From contig NZ_CP016534.2 of assembly GCF_001687565.2 (NCBI RefSeq), forward strand, positions 2,918,501-2,982,500: 64,000 nt of DNA, given 5' to 3'. Position numbers and translations under genes: made by a program. Of this stretch, positions 56,642-64,000 are shown in pieces. How positions within the stretch are numbered: the stretch's first letter is position 1; each line of letters opens with the position of its first letter. The notes under the pieces are model-generated. The model did not search any database, was not told the origin of the DNA, and was given only the letters and a program-made list of their open reading frames with translations. Source of the DNA: Planococcus antarcticus DSM 14505 (GTDB lineage Bacteria; Bacillota; Bacilli; Bacillales_A; Planococcaceae).

Positions 56642-56857
56642 TTACTCGTTGATTTCTTCTTTTAAGCCGTATTTTTTGTTGAAACGGTCTACGCGGCCAT
56701 CTGCTGATGCGAATTTCTGACGTCCAGTGTAGAATGGATGACATTCAGAGCAAAGCTCAACACTGATGTTTTCTTTTACAGAACCTGTCGTGAAAGAGTT
56801 TCCACATGAACAAGTTACTGTAGCTTGTTTGTAATCTGGATGAATACCTGTTTTCAT
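56642..56857 (-). CDS. rpmE: 50S ribosomal protein L31 (zinc-binding type)
   Basis: 71 residues. [20 protein letters not shown] with Cys16 and Cys18, and [11 protein letters not shown] with Cys36 and Cys39: the zinc-containing C+ form. GGGAGGAG precedes the ATG. A zinc-independent paralogue would be expected elsewhere if Zur-controlled switching occurs. Confidence 0.95.
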   Translation of the reverse strand: MKTGIHPDYKQATVTCSCGNSFTTGSVKENISVELCSECHPFYTGRQKFASADGRVDRFNKKYGLKEEINE

Positions 56858-57006
56858 ACTATTTTCTCCTCCCGCCCTGAACCATCTGGAACAGAGTTTA
56901 ATCTATTTTACTATTGCCTTACACGGTTCTTTAGACCGTATATGCAATAGCTTTGCTTTGATTCACTTTCACGATCATACCAAATTTCCATATTGTTTGC
57001 AAGTGA

Positions 57007-58290
57007 TTAAATCATCTTCTTGTTGCTTCGGTGGGTCTTCATTTCAGTTGCCAATTGCTCAAAGAATTCTTCATTTGTATCTGTTTGGCTCAGTTTTTTC
57101 AAGAAACGTTCACCAAAATCATGCGAATCCGAGAAGGTTTTGCGAATAGACCACAGCTTTTCAAGTTGCTTCGGCTCGATCAGCAATTCTTCTTTACGTG
57201 TTCCAGAACGGCGAATGTCAAGTGCTGGGAAGATGCGACGTTCTGCCAAAGAGCGGTCAAGATGCAATTCCATATTGCCCGTTCCTTTAAATTCCTCGTA
57301 AATGACTTCGTCCATACGTGAGCCAGTCTCTACTAAAGCAGTAGCTAAAATAGTCAAACTGCCGCCTTCTTCGATATTGCGTGCTGCTCCGAAAAAGCGT
57401 TTTGGCCGATGAAAGGCCGCTGGATCAATTCCTCCTGATAGTGTACGGCCACTTGGCGGAATAACCAAATTATATGCTCGAGCTAGGCGTGTGATGGAAT
57501 CCATCAAAATGACAACATCGCGTTTATGTTCAACGAGACGCATTGCGCGTTCAAGAACAAGTTCGGCAACTTTAACATGATTTTCAGGCACTTCATCAAA
57601 AGTTGAAGATACAACATCTGCATCTACAGAACGCTCGATATCCGTTACTTCTTCTGGACGTTCATCAATCAGCAACACAATCAATTCTGCTTCCGGATGA
57701 TTGGTCGTGATCGAATTGGCGATTTCTTTCAGTAACATAGTTTTGCCAGCTTTTGGCGGCGCGACTATCAAGCCACGCTGACCGAAACCAACCGGTGCGA
57801 CTAAGTCCATGATGCGCGTGGACAAATGTGCTGGTGTCGTTTCCAAACGGATATGGCGGTCCGGATAAAGCGGCGTAAGCCCTGGGAAATGGACCCGCTC
57901 TTTGGCTACTTCGGGATCTTCACCGTTTACCGCTTCAACTTGAAGCAAACCGAAATAGCGTTCGTTTTCTTTCGGTGGACGCACTTTACCCGAAACTTTA
58001 TCACCATTTCTTAAATCAAAACGGCGAATTTGGGAAGCAGAAATGTAAATGTCTTGTGAACTTGGTGAATAATTAATTGGTCGTAAGAAACCAAAGCCTT
58101 CAGATTGGATAATTTCCAATACGCCTTCCATAAAGAAGAAGCCTTCTTGTTCTGCACGCGTTTTCAAAATCGCAAAAATTAGTTCTTTTTTTGTCAGCTT
58201 ACTGTAATTGGTCAATTTATATTCTTTTGCTAAGTCATAAAGCTCTTTTAACGTCATATTCTCCAATGCGGAGATCGTTATCGTTGCCAT
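57007..58290 (-). CDS. rho: Transcription termination factor Rho
   Basis: 427 residues. N-terminal helical domain ([14 protein letters not shown]), cold-shock-like RNA-binding domain (about 50-125, [20 protein letters not shown]), and RecA-type ATPase: P-loop [15 protein letters not shown] (about 176-190), Walker [16 protein letters not shown] (about 262-276), Q/R-loop [20 protein letters not shown]. Hexameric RNA helicase that terminates transcription. The leader upstream (58291-58440) is long enough for autoregulation by attenuation. Confidence 0.95.
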   Translation of the reverse strand: MATITISALENMTLKELYDLAKEYKLTNYSKLTKKELIFAILKTRAEQEGFFFMEGVLEIIQSEGFGFLRPINYSPSSQDIYISASQIRRFDLRNGDKVSGKVRPPKENERYFGLLQVEAVNGEDPEVAKERVHFPGLTPLYPDRHIRLETTPAHLSTRIMDLVAPVGFGQRGLIVAPPKAGKTMLLKEIANSITTNHPEAELIVLLIDERPEEVTDIERSVDADVVSSTFDEVPENHVKVAELVLERAMRLVEHKRDVVILMDSITRLARAYNLVIPPSGRTLSGGIDPAAFHRPKRFFGAARNIEEGGSLTILATALVETGSRMDEVIYEEFKGTGNMELHLDRSLAERRIFPALDIRRSGTRKEELLIEPKQLEKLWSIRKTFSDSHDFGERFLKKLSQTDTNEEFFEQLATEMKTHRSNKKMI

Positions 58291-58753
58291 GTATCGGACA
58301 CCACTCTTATTCGTATTATTTTTGGTTTGTAGATAAGTCGCGCGAATGTATGAGATTCTTTACATCGCTTACTAGAAATAGCTTTCATCTTAAAAAATTG
58401 AACTGTACATGTTGAACTATAAGTCACATTAACAATTCTTTACTGCTGATATTCTGCAAAACAACTGCGCTTGCTGCGGGAAAGCCCAAGTCTCATCAGT
58501 CGCTCCACCACTTTACTCATCTCTTCTACTTGTGAGAGCAGACACGTAGGTTTAATTTTTGTTAAGATAAGCTCATCGCCAGCGCCCGCTGGCTGGGCGG
58601 AGCAACAAGAAAGGTGTTCTTTCCTGCTTATTCGTATAAGCCATTCCCGAAGAGATGTTTGAAAGGTCGTTCTTTCGATTCAATTAAAACGCTTACTTTT
58701 TCTTACGTTATTTGAGGATCAGTAGCGAATGATTGAGAAGATCTTTAAAGAAG
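58291..58753. other. Gene-free region upstream of rho with decayed repeat
   Basis: About 460 bases between the glpX terminator and rho. The rho promoter and leader should lie within 58291-58440. From 58446 to about 58690 there is a decayed repeat starting TGATATTCTGCAAAACAACT. No supported gene. Confidence 0.5.
58446..58466 (+). repeat. Dispersed repeat motif, family D (copy 2)
   Basis: TGATATTCTGCAAAACAACT, related to TGATATTTCGCAAACTAGCT (49324) and CGATATTCCGCAAACCAGCT (61313). Confidence 0.5.
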
Positions 58754-58755
58754 AA

Positions 58756-58779
58756 GTCCGGCAAATTGCCGGACTCATT
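58756..58779 (-). terminator. Terminator downstream of glpX
   Basis: Arms AGTCCGGCAA/TTGCCGGACT, nearly loopless as drawn so the inner pairs must open; followed on the minus strand by TCTTCTTT. Confidence 0.6.
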
Positions 58780-58795
58780 TTATGAAGTAGGATCG

Positions 58796-59761
58796 TTAAT
58801 CGTTCATTACAAGATTCGGCTTTTTCTGCAGACTGTGACGCCCTTCAATAAAGCGAATGGTTCCAGATTTCGCGCGCATGACCAATGTATGGCTTTCTGC
58901 GAAACCACCTTTTAGCTGGACGCCTTTTAATAGTTCTCCGTCTGTAACGCCTGTGGCCGCAAAAATGGCATCATCGCCTTTGACAAGGTCATCCATCATC
59001 AGGACTTTACTCACGTCAATGCCCATATCGATGCAACGCTGCGCTTCTTCTTCGTTCTGCGGAAGCAATTTCCCTTGGATTTCGCCACCTAGGCATTTTA
59101 AGCCGACTGCAGCGATCACGCCTTCAGGTGCTCCACCCACTCCGAACAAAATGTCTACACCGGTTTGGTCGAATGCCGTATTAATCGCTCCTGCAACATC
59201 ACCGTCTGAAATCAGTTTAATACGGGCTCCCGCAGCACGGATTTGATCGATGATATCTTGATGACGCGGACGATCCATAACTGTGGCAACGACGTCTTCG
59301 ATATCCTTATTCTTGGCTTTTGCCACGGCACGAAGGTTGTCGATAACTGGCGCATTGATATCGATTTTGCCTACTGATTCTGGCCCAACCGCAATTTTGT
59401 CCATATACATATCAGGCGCATTCAGAAGGTTGCCGCGGTCAGCGATTGCAAGAACTGCCAAAGCATTCCATCCACCAGCGGCTACGATATTTGTTCCTTC
59501 CAAAGGATCTACTGCAACATCCACTTCCGGACCGTTGCCTGTTCCCAATTCTTCACCGATATACAGCATGGGCGCTTCATCCATCTCACCTTCACCGATG
59601 ACGACTACACCACGCATCGGGATGGTATCAAATACCTTTCTCATTGCGGTGGTCGCTGCATCATCTGCTTCGATCTTCATGCCGCGGCCCATCCATTTTG
59701 AGGAGGCAATTGCTGCCGCTTCAGTGATACGCACTAATTCCATCGATAGACTTCGTTCCAT
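58796..59761 (-). CDS. glpX: Fructose-1,6-bisphosphatase class II
   Basis: 321 residues, inositol-phosphatase-like fold. [20 protein letters not shown] at the start, [14 protein letters not shown] (about 53-66) and [13 protein letters not shown] (about 85-97) with metal and substrate residues. Converts fructose-1,6-bisphosphate to fructose-6-phosphate for gluconeogenesis. GGAGGAAC precedes the ATG. Between rho and murAB as in Bacillus. Confidence 0.94.
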   Translation of the reverse strand: MERSLSMELVRITEAAAIASSKWMGRGMKIEADDAATTAMRKVFDTIPMRGVVVIGEGEMDEAPMLYIGEELGTGNGPEVDVAVDPLEGTNIVAAGGWNALAVLAIADRGNLLNAPDMYMDKIAVGPESVGKIDINAPVIDNLRAVAKAKNKDIEDVVATVMDRPRHQDIIDQIRAAGARIKLISDGDVAGAINTAFDQTGVDILFGVGGAPEGVIAAVGLKCLGGEIQGKLLPQNEEEAQRCIDMGIDVSKVLMMDDLVKGDDAIFAATGVTDGELLKGVQLKGGFAESHTLVMRAKSGTIRFIEGRHSLQKKPNLVMND

Positions 59762-59834
59762 ACGATAAGTTCCTCCAGTTCAGCTTTAACTACGTCTTCA
59801 TCATTGTAGCACATATTTTTGCGTTGAAAGAGAG

Positions 59835-61133
59835 TCAGTTTGCGTCCTGGCTAAGGTCGGACTTCATGCTTGTAACCGGATCAATCGTTTCTCTCCGAAT
59901 ATCAGCCCCAAGGCCCTGAAGTTTTTCGATGATGGACGAATAGCCTCGTTCGATATGGTAGATTTCACGGATTTCAGTTTCACCTTCTGCCAAAAGTCCA
60001 GCAATGACCAATGCTGCTCCCGCACGTAAGTCGGATGCTACAACGGTTGCCGAAGTCAACGGAGTCGGACCTGTAATAATTGCCGCTCTTCCTTCCACCC
60101 GACCGCTCGCATTCATCCGACGAAGTTCGTCAATATGCTTAAAACGAGCTGAGTAAATGGTATCAGTAATCATAGAAGATCCTTGAGCCTGCGTCATCAG
60201 CACAGAAAACGGCTGTTGAAGATCTGTCGCAAATCCCGGATAAACTAAGGTTTTCACATCTATCGCATGCAAATTATTAGATTTAGGAATGTGAATGGAT
60301 TCTTCATCTTCTTGCACATCGACGCCCATTTCACGCAATTTAGCAGTTAACGCTTCCATATGGAATGGAATTACGTTATCGATAGTTATACCATCTCCTG
60401 CTGCGGCAGCCATAATCATGAAGGTTCCGGCTTCAATCCGGTCAGGTATGATTGTATGGTTAGTGCCGTGCAATTCCTCCACGCCATCAATCCGAATAAT
60501 GTTTGTTCCGGCTCCTTTGATTCTCGCGCCCATATTTGTCAATAAAGTCGCTACATCAATAATTTCCGGCTCTTTTGCAGCATTTTCAATGGTGGTCTGC
60601 CCTTTCGCAAGAACAGCGGCGAGCATGATATTGATTGTTGCGCCAACACTGACGACATCCAGATAAATTTTAGCGCCTCGAAGTTCATCGGCACGCAAGT
60701 AAATCGCACCGTGTTCGTTCGTCACTTTTGCACCAAGCGCTTCAAAGCCCTTGATGTGCTGGTCAATCGGGCGTGGCCCTAAGAAACAGCCCCCCGGCAA
60801 ACCGATTGCGGCATGCTTAAAGCGGCCCAGCATTGCGCCCATCATATAGTAAGAAGCACGCAATTTTTTCACATTACCATTTGGCAAAGGTATATCTATC
60901 ATTTTTGACGGGTCAATGTTCATTGTCCCATCTTCAAACGATACTTCCCCGCCGATTTCTTCCAGAATGCTTTTCAGTGTCCATACGTCGGAAATTTCCG
61001 GCAATCCCTCGATCGATACGGGCGAATTCGCCAAAATCGATGCAGGAATCAAAGCGACTGCGCTGTTTTTAGCGCCATTGACCTTAATTGTTCCGGAAAG
61101 GCGATTACCGCCCTTTATTTTATAAACATCCAT
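59835..61133 (-). CDS. murAB: UDP-N-acetylglucosamine 1-carboxyvinyltransferase MurAB (second MurA)
   Basis: 432 residues. Catalytic Cys in [21 protein letters not shown], with [21 protein letters not shown] at the N-terminus and [16 protein letters not shown] for substrate binding. AAAGGAG precedes the ATG. Same reaction as the MurA at 34.7 kb; low-GC Gram-positives commonly carry two, with the spo0F-side copy minor in B. subtilis. The genomic position identifies it as MurAB (MurZ). Confidence 0.93.
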   Translation of the reverse strand: MDVYKIKGGNRLSGTIKVNGAKNSAVALIPASILANSPVSIEGLPEISDVWTLKSILEEIGGEVSFEDGTMNIDPSKMIDIPLPNGNVKKLRASYYMMGAMLGRFKHAAIGLPGGCFLGPRPIDQHIKGFEALGAKVTNEHGAIYLRADELRGAKIYLDVVSVGATINIMLAAVLAKGQTTIENAAKEPEIIDVATLLTNMGARIKGAGTNIIRIDGVEELHGTNHTIIPDRIEAGTFMIMAAAAGDGITIDNVIPFHMEALTAKLREMGVDVQEDEESIHIPKSNNLHAIDVKTLVYPGFATDLQQPFSVLMTQAQGSSMITDTIYSARFKHIDELRRMNASGRVEGRAAIITGPTPLTSATVVASDLRAGAALVIAGLLAEGETEIREIYHIERGYSSIIEKLQGLGADIRRETIDPVTSMKSDLSQDAN

Positions 61134-61608
61134 TAAATTTCTCCTTTATCCACTTTTCCGGCAGCTCGTTTGGCCTGAAAAGTTCCATTGGTTCGGCTTC
61201 TAGGCTGGCTGCCGATCACAACTTACGTTTTCTCCGCTTTAGCGGCTTTCATTTCCCCTGTTTCTCAATCGGAAAATCGACTATATAAGATGAACTAATG
61301 ATTCCAGCCTATCGATATTCCGCAAACCAGCTCCTAAAAACCCATGCTCCTGCATCGCTATGCTAGCTTCGTCGCAAAGCCGTTGACCGAACTCCTTTCG
61401 GTCAACGCCTTTCCTGTTGGAGCAGTGAAGCGACTTCCAAGAGGCTCAAGCGACATCCTTGACAATTGGCACCGCGACGTCCTGTTCGTCACGCCAGTTG
61501 CATAATCCACATCCTATGGGCCCAAAGCGTCCGTCTGAAGCGATTTCTTCTTTTCCTGACCCTCATTGATTTAAAGGATTTTTTTCGTTCAACTTATATA
61601 GTTTTTCT
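61134..61608. other. Gene-free region between tal and murAB with decayed repeats
   Basis: About 475 bases. Contains a family D motif (61313-61332), a perfect 10-bp hairpin CGTTGACCGA/TCGGTCAACG (61381-61407), and a family B tail (61524-61549). No supported gene. Confidence 0.55.
61313..61549 (+). repeat. Dispersed repeats, family D motif plus family B tail
   Basis: Starts CGATATTCCGCAAACCAGCT (family D). AAAGCGTCCGTCTGAAGCG followed by ATTTCTT (61524-61549) matches the family B copy at 55.4 kb in 25 of 26 bases on the opposite strand. The middle is degenerate. Confidence 0.6.
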
Positions 61609-62265
61609 TTATTTTACTTCTACTGAACGTTTTTCCCAATCAGCAAGGAACGCTTCGATTCCCTGATCTGTTAACGGGTGTCTGAACATTTGGTGCATCA
61701 CTTTAATCGGCATTGTAGCAATATGTGCACCGTTTAATGCAGCCTCTGTTACGTGTTGTGGGTGACGGATTGAAGCCGCAATAATTTCCGAAGAAATATC
61801 GTGGATCGCGAAAATTTCTGCAATTGTCGCAATCAAGTCCATACCGTTGTGTCCGATATCATCAAGACGTCCAAGGAATGGAGAAACGTAAGCTGCTCCG
61901 GCACGTGCTGCTAGCAATGCCTGGTTAGCGCTGAAGATTAAGGTAACGTTTACTTTTTTACCTTCTGCAGCAAGAACCGCACAAGCTTTTAAACCGTCTG
62001 GTGTCATCGGTAATTTCACTGTGATATTCGGAGCAAGATCAGCCAGTTCGCGGCCTTCTTTGATCATGTTTTCTGCATCAAGTGCGATAACTTCCCCACT
62101 GATCGAACCATCAACAAGCGCGGCGATTTCTTTCAGGCGGTCGTGGAATGAAACATTTTTCTCTTTTGCAACCAGTGATGGATTGGTTGTAACACCTGAA
62201 AGAATGCCCCAGGCGTGTGCTTCTTTGATTTCGTCAAAGTTTGCTGTATCGATGAAAAATTTCAT
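61609..62265 (-). CDS. tal: Transaldolase (TalC/fructose-6-phosphate aldolase type)
   Basis: 218 residues, the short TalC class. [33 protein letters not shown], and the Schiff-base Lys region in [15 protein letters not shown] plus [19 protein letters not shown]. Non-oxidative pentose phosphate pathway. GGAGGAG precedes the ATG. Downstream of fbaA. Confidence 0.92.
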   Translation of the reverse strand: MKFFIDTANFDEIKEAHAWGILSGVTTNPSLVAKEKNVSFHDRLKEIAALVDGSISGEVIALDAENMIKEGRELADLAPNITVKLPMTPDGLKACAVLAAEGKKVNVTLIFSANQALLAARAGAAYVSPFLGRLDDIGHNGMDLIATIAEIFAIHDISSEIIAASIRHPQHVTEAALNGAHIATMPIKVMHQMFRHPLTDQGIEAFLADWEKRSVEVK

Positions 62266-62290
62266 AGTATGTCTCCTCCAGTATGACGGG

Positions 62291-62325
62291 AAAAAGAGAA
62301 GGCTCCATTTGGACGCTTCTCTCCC
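62291..62325 (-). terminator. Terminator downstream of fbaA
   Basis: On the minus strand GAGAAGCGTCCA-AA-TGGAGCCTTCTC (two internal mismatches) followed by TTTTTCCC. Confidence 0.7.
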
Positions 62326-62340
62326 ATCTTTTTTGTCTTC

Positions 62341-63201
62341 TTATTCTGCTTTTCCTGAACTTCCAAACTCACGCATTTTACCCATTACAGTTTTTTTGAT
62401 AGCATCACGGGCTGGTCCCATGTATTTACGCGGATCATAGACATCCGGATCGTTGTTCAATGCATCACGAACTGCTTGAGCCGATGTAATCTGACTTTCT
62501 GTGTTGACATTGATTTTCGATGTACCAAGAGAAACAGCACGTTGAATATCTTTTGTTGGAATTCCTGTCCCACCATGTAATACGAGTGGCACGTCACATT
62601 GTTTAGAAATTCCTTCCATTTCTACAAATCCTAAATTTGGTTCGCCCTTATAAGGACCATGGACCGAACCAAGAGCAGGTGCCAGGCAATCGATGCCCGT
62701 TTGCTCAACCAGCTGTCTGCATTCCTGCGGATCAGCATAAATAACCCCATCTGCAATGACATCATCTTCCTGTCCACCGACGATTCCCAATTCCGCTTCT
62801 ACGGAAACATGATGTTGGCGTGCATATTCTACCACTTGTCTCGTGATTTCAATGTTTTCTTCAAACGAATGATGGGATGCATCAATCATAACTGAAGTAA
62901 ATCCCGCATCAATCGCTTCCTTACATTTTTCAAAGCTAGAACCGTGATCTAAATGAATTGCCACAGGAACGGTAATTTTATAATCATGCATCAATCCTTT
63001 AACAATACTAACAACTGTTGTGAAGCCACCCATGTAACGGGCTGCGCCTTCAGAAACTCCGCAGATGACTGGAGAATTCTCTTCCTGCGCGGCTTGAAGA
63101 ATGGCCTGTGTGAACTCCAAGTTGTTTAAATTAAATTGACCGATTGCATATCCTTCTTGTTTTCCTTTTATCATCATTTCTTTCATTGAAACCAATGGCA
63201 T
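62341..63201 (-). CDS. fbaA: Class II fructose-bisphosphate aldolase
   Basis: 286 residues. Zinc-binding HLDHGSSFE (about 83-91), [13 protein letters not shown] (about 134-146), and [18 protein letters not shown] with the family signatures. Cleaves fructose-1,6-bisphosphate in glycolysis. GAGGAGG precedes the ATG. Downstream of spo0F as in Bacillus. Confidence 0.95.
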   Translation of the reverse strand: MPLVSMKEMMIKGKQEGYAIGQFNLNNLEFTQAILQAAQEENSPVICGVSEGAARYMGGFTTVVSIVKGLMHDYKITVPVAIHLDHGSSFEKCKEAIDAGFTSVMIDASHHSFEENIEITRQVVEYARQHHVSVEAELGIVGGQEDDVIADGVIYADPQECRQLVEQTGIDCLAPALGSVHGPYKGEPNLGFVEMEGISKQCDVPLVLHGGTGIPTKDIQRAVSLGTSKINVNTESQITSAQAVRDALNNDPDVYDPRKYMGPARDAIKKTVMGKMREFGSSGKAE

Positions 63202-63284
63202 TTAGTGTTCCTCCTCAGCAATGTGTAAAGCGAATATCTTTTATACTATATCAAAAACCCTGTATTTACGCTACTTCTTCGTCG

Positions 63285-63644
63285 TTACTCTTCTAATAGT
63301 TGCTTTACTGCATCACGCACTTCAAAAACATCAAAGGGCTTGGTGAAATAACGCTCTGCCCCCCAATTCATCGATTCTTTTATGAGATCGAGTTCGCCAT
63401 AAGCCGTCATCATAATGACATGTATAGCTGGGTTGCTTTTTTTTAAGCGCTTCAAGATTTCAATGCCATCCATTCCTGGGATTTTCATATCCAATAAAAC
63501 CAGTTCAGGACAAGCTTCCTGTACTTTTTCAAGCGCTTCTATTCCGCTACCCGCCGCAATCGCTCGGTAACCTTCTTTGCTGAATACTTCTTTTAATAAC
63601 AGCCGGATTCCTGGCTGATCGTCTACTATCAAAATGGTTTTCAA
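63285..63644 (-). CDS. spo0F: Sporulation phosphorelay response regulator Spo0F
   Basis: 119 residues, a stand-alone receiver domain. Acidic pair Asp8-Asp9 (IVDDQPGIR), phosphorylated Asp52 (LLDMKIPGMDGIEIL), Thr80 (MMTAYGELD) and Lys102 (TKPFD). The sequence LDMKIPGMDGIEILKR and MTAYGELD agree with Spo0F rather than other receivers. TTG 63644 has AAAGGAG nine bases upstream. In this otherwise sporulation-poor region its role may be in a shortened phosphorelay or another pathway. Divergent from ywjG. Confidence 0.9.
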   Translation of the reverse strand: MKTILIVDDQPGIRLLLKEVFSKEGYRAIAAGSGIEALEKVQEACPELVLLDMKIPGMDGIEILKRLKKSNPAIHVIMMTAYGELDLIKESMNWGAERYFTKPFDVFEVRDAVKQLLEE

Positions 63645-63663
63645 GAAGAGTCACTCCTTTATC

Positions 63664-63672
63664 TGCTATACT
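63664..63672 (+). promoter_or_regulatory. Extended -10 promoter candidate of ywjG
   Basis: TGC-TATACT 21 bases upstream of the ywjG start in the 48-base divergent gap; weak -35. Confidence 0.45.
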
Positions 63673-63692
63673 TTTTTTACGAGGTGAATTTT

Positions 63693-64000
63693 ATGAATCC
63701 ATTAACTACACAGTTGACTCGCTTGTTTGAACGACTTTCGCAGCAGCAAACTGACATTGACAGCATTGCCGGCGTTTTGGCGCAGGCCTCTGCCGCGGGA
63801 GGAACCATTTTTATCGCAGCTTTCGGTGAAATGAAAGCCGTCGCTGCGGCCGCCATCTACAGTTCAGAACCCTTAACGGCTGCAGTAGAATGGTCGCCAT
63901 CCAGCGTCGTTACCAGTACCGACCGTGTCTGGATCTTATCGCCGAATAAAGAAGGAGATGAGCTTGCTGGTAGATTGTCGGATGCTGGTATTCCGTTCGC
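63693..64000 (+). CDS. ywjG: YwjG-like DUF2529 protein (5' part, cut by window end)
   Basis: 102 codons are present from ATG 63693 (GAGGTGA five bases upstream), open to the window end. The N-terminus MNPLTTQLTRLFERLSQQQ, then AAGGTIFIAAFGEMKAV, looks like the SIS-like DUF2529 family, whose gene is divergent from spo0F in B. subtilis. Function unknown. Partial only because of the window border. Confidence 0.8.
   Translation, partial: MNPLTTQLTRLFERLSQQQTDIDSIAGVLAQASAAGGTIFIAAFGEMKAVAAAAIYSSEPLTAAVEWSPSSVVTSTDRVWILSPNKEGDELAGRLSDAGIPF

Overview
The window looks like a chromosome segment of a low-to-mid GC Gram-positive bacterium, most likely Planococcaceae (Planococcus/Planomicrobium type). 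The basis is gene order and protein families, not a database search. From about 26.7 kb to the right end the order follows Bacillus subtilis closely (ywqB-ywqA, ssb, ywpF, fabZ, mbl, murAA, ywzB, atpCDGAHFEB-I-Z, mnaA, upp, glyA, ywlG, rpiB, ywlE, ywlC, prmC, prfA, tdk, rpmE, rho, glpX, murAB, tal, fbaA, spo0F, ywjG). The sporulation genes that sit between these genes in Bacillus (spoIID, spoIIQ, spoIIID, spoIIR) are absent, although spo0F is kept. This fits a non-spore-forming relative. Four secreted proteins carry triple SLH domains, also typical of this group.

Layout. 0-2.4 kb: a MurJ/SpoVB-type flippase and TagA (wall polymer synthesis). 2.4-9.6 kb: a surface-protein island with four SLH-anchored enzymes (glucosaminidase, amidase, subtilisin-like protease, NlpC/P60 endopeptidase); the last has a WalR-type box upstream. 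9.9-20.9 kb: transport and catabolism (AGCS symporter, M20 hydrolases including RocB, NERD protein, EamA exporter, PanF plus small partner, YknX/YknW-like pair). 21.4-24.6 kb: a reduced murein-peptide recycling set (YkfC, YkfA and a damaged DppA). 24.8-31.0 kb: small or unassigned genes and a SWIM/SNF2 pair. 31-36.5 kb: SSB, YwpF, FabZ, EpuA-like, Mbl, MurA, YwzB. 37.2-44.7 kb: the complete F1Fo ATP synthase operon with a strong promoter. 45-64 kb: a conserved housekeeping run (mnaA, upp, glyA, rpiB, ywlE, TsaC/Sua5, prmC, prfA, tdk, rpmE, rho, glpX, murAB, tal, fbaA, spo0F), with a PAS/LOV-like-GAF-GGDEF-EAL regulator placed between glyA and upp.

How the genes work together: wall synthesis (MurA x2, Mbl, MnaA, TagA, flippase), wall turnover (SLH hydrolases) and wall-peptide recycling (YkfA, YkfC) dominate the left and centre. 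Energy and central carbon metabolism (ATP synthase, FbaA, GlpX, Tal, RpiB) and translation/transcription termination (PrfA, PrmC, RpmE, TsaC, Rho) dominate the right.

The most notable observations are: a cluster of six DnaA-box-like sites at ywlC/prmC; a LOV-like sensor domain whose photoactive cysteine is glycine; a dppA with three separate lesions (start codon, metal ligand, in-frame stop); several families of intergenic repeats, one present three times in and around the atp operon and abutting the atpC and atpG stop codons; and an unlisted 34-residue membrane protein gene with its own ribosome site and terminator. No tRNA, rRNA, CRISPR array, insertion sequence or prophage was seen.
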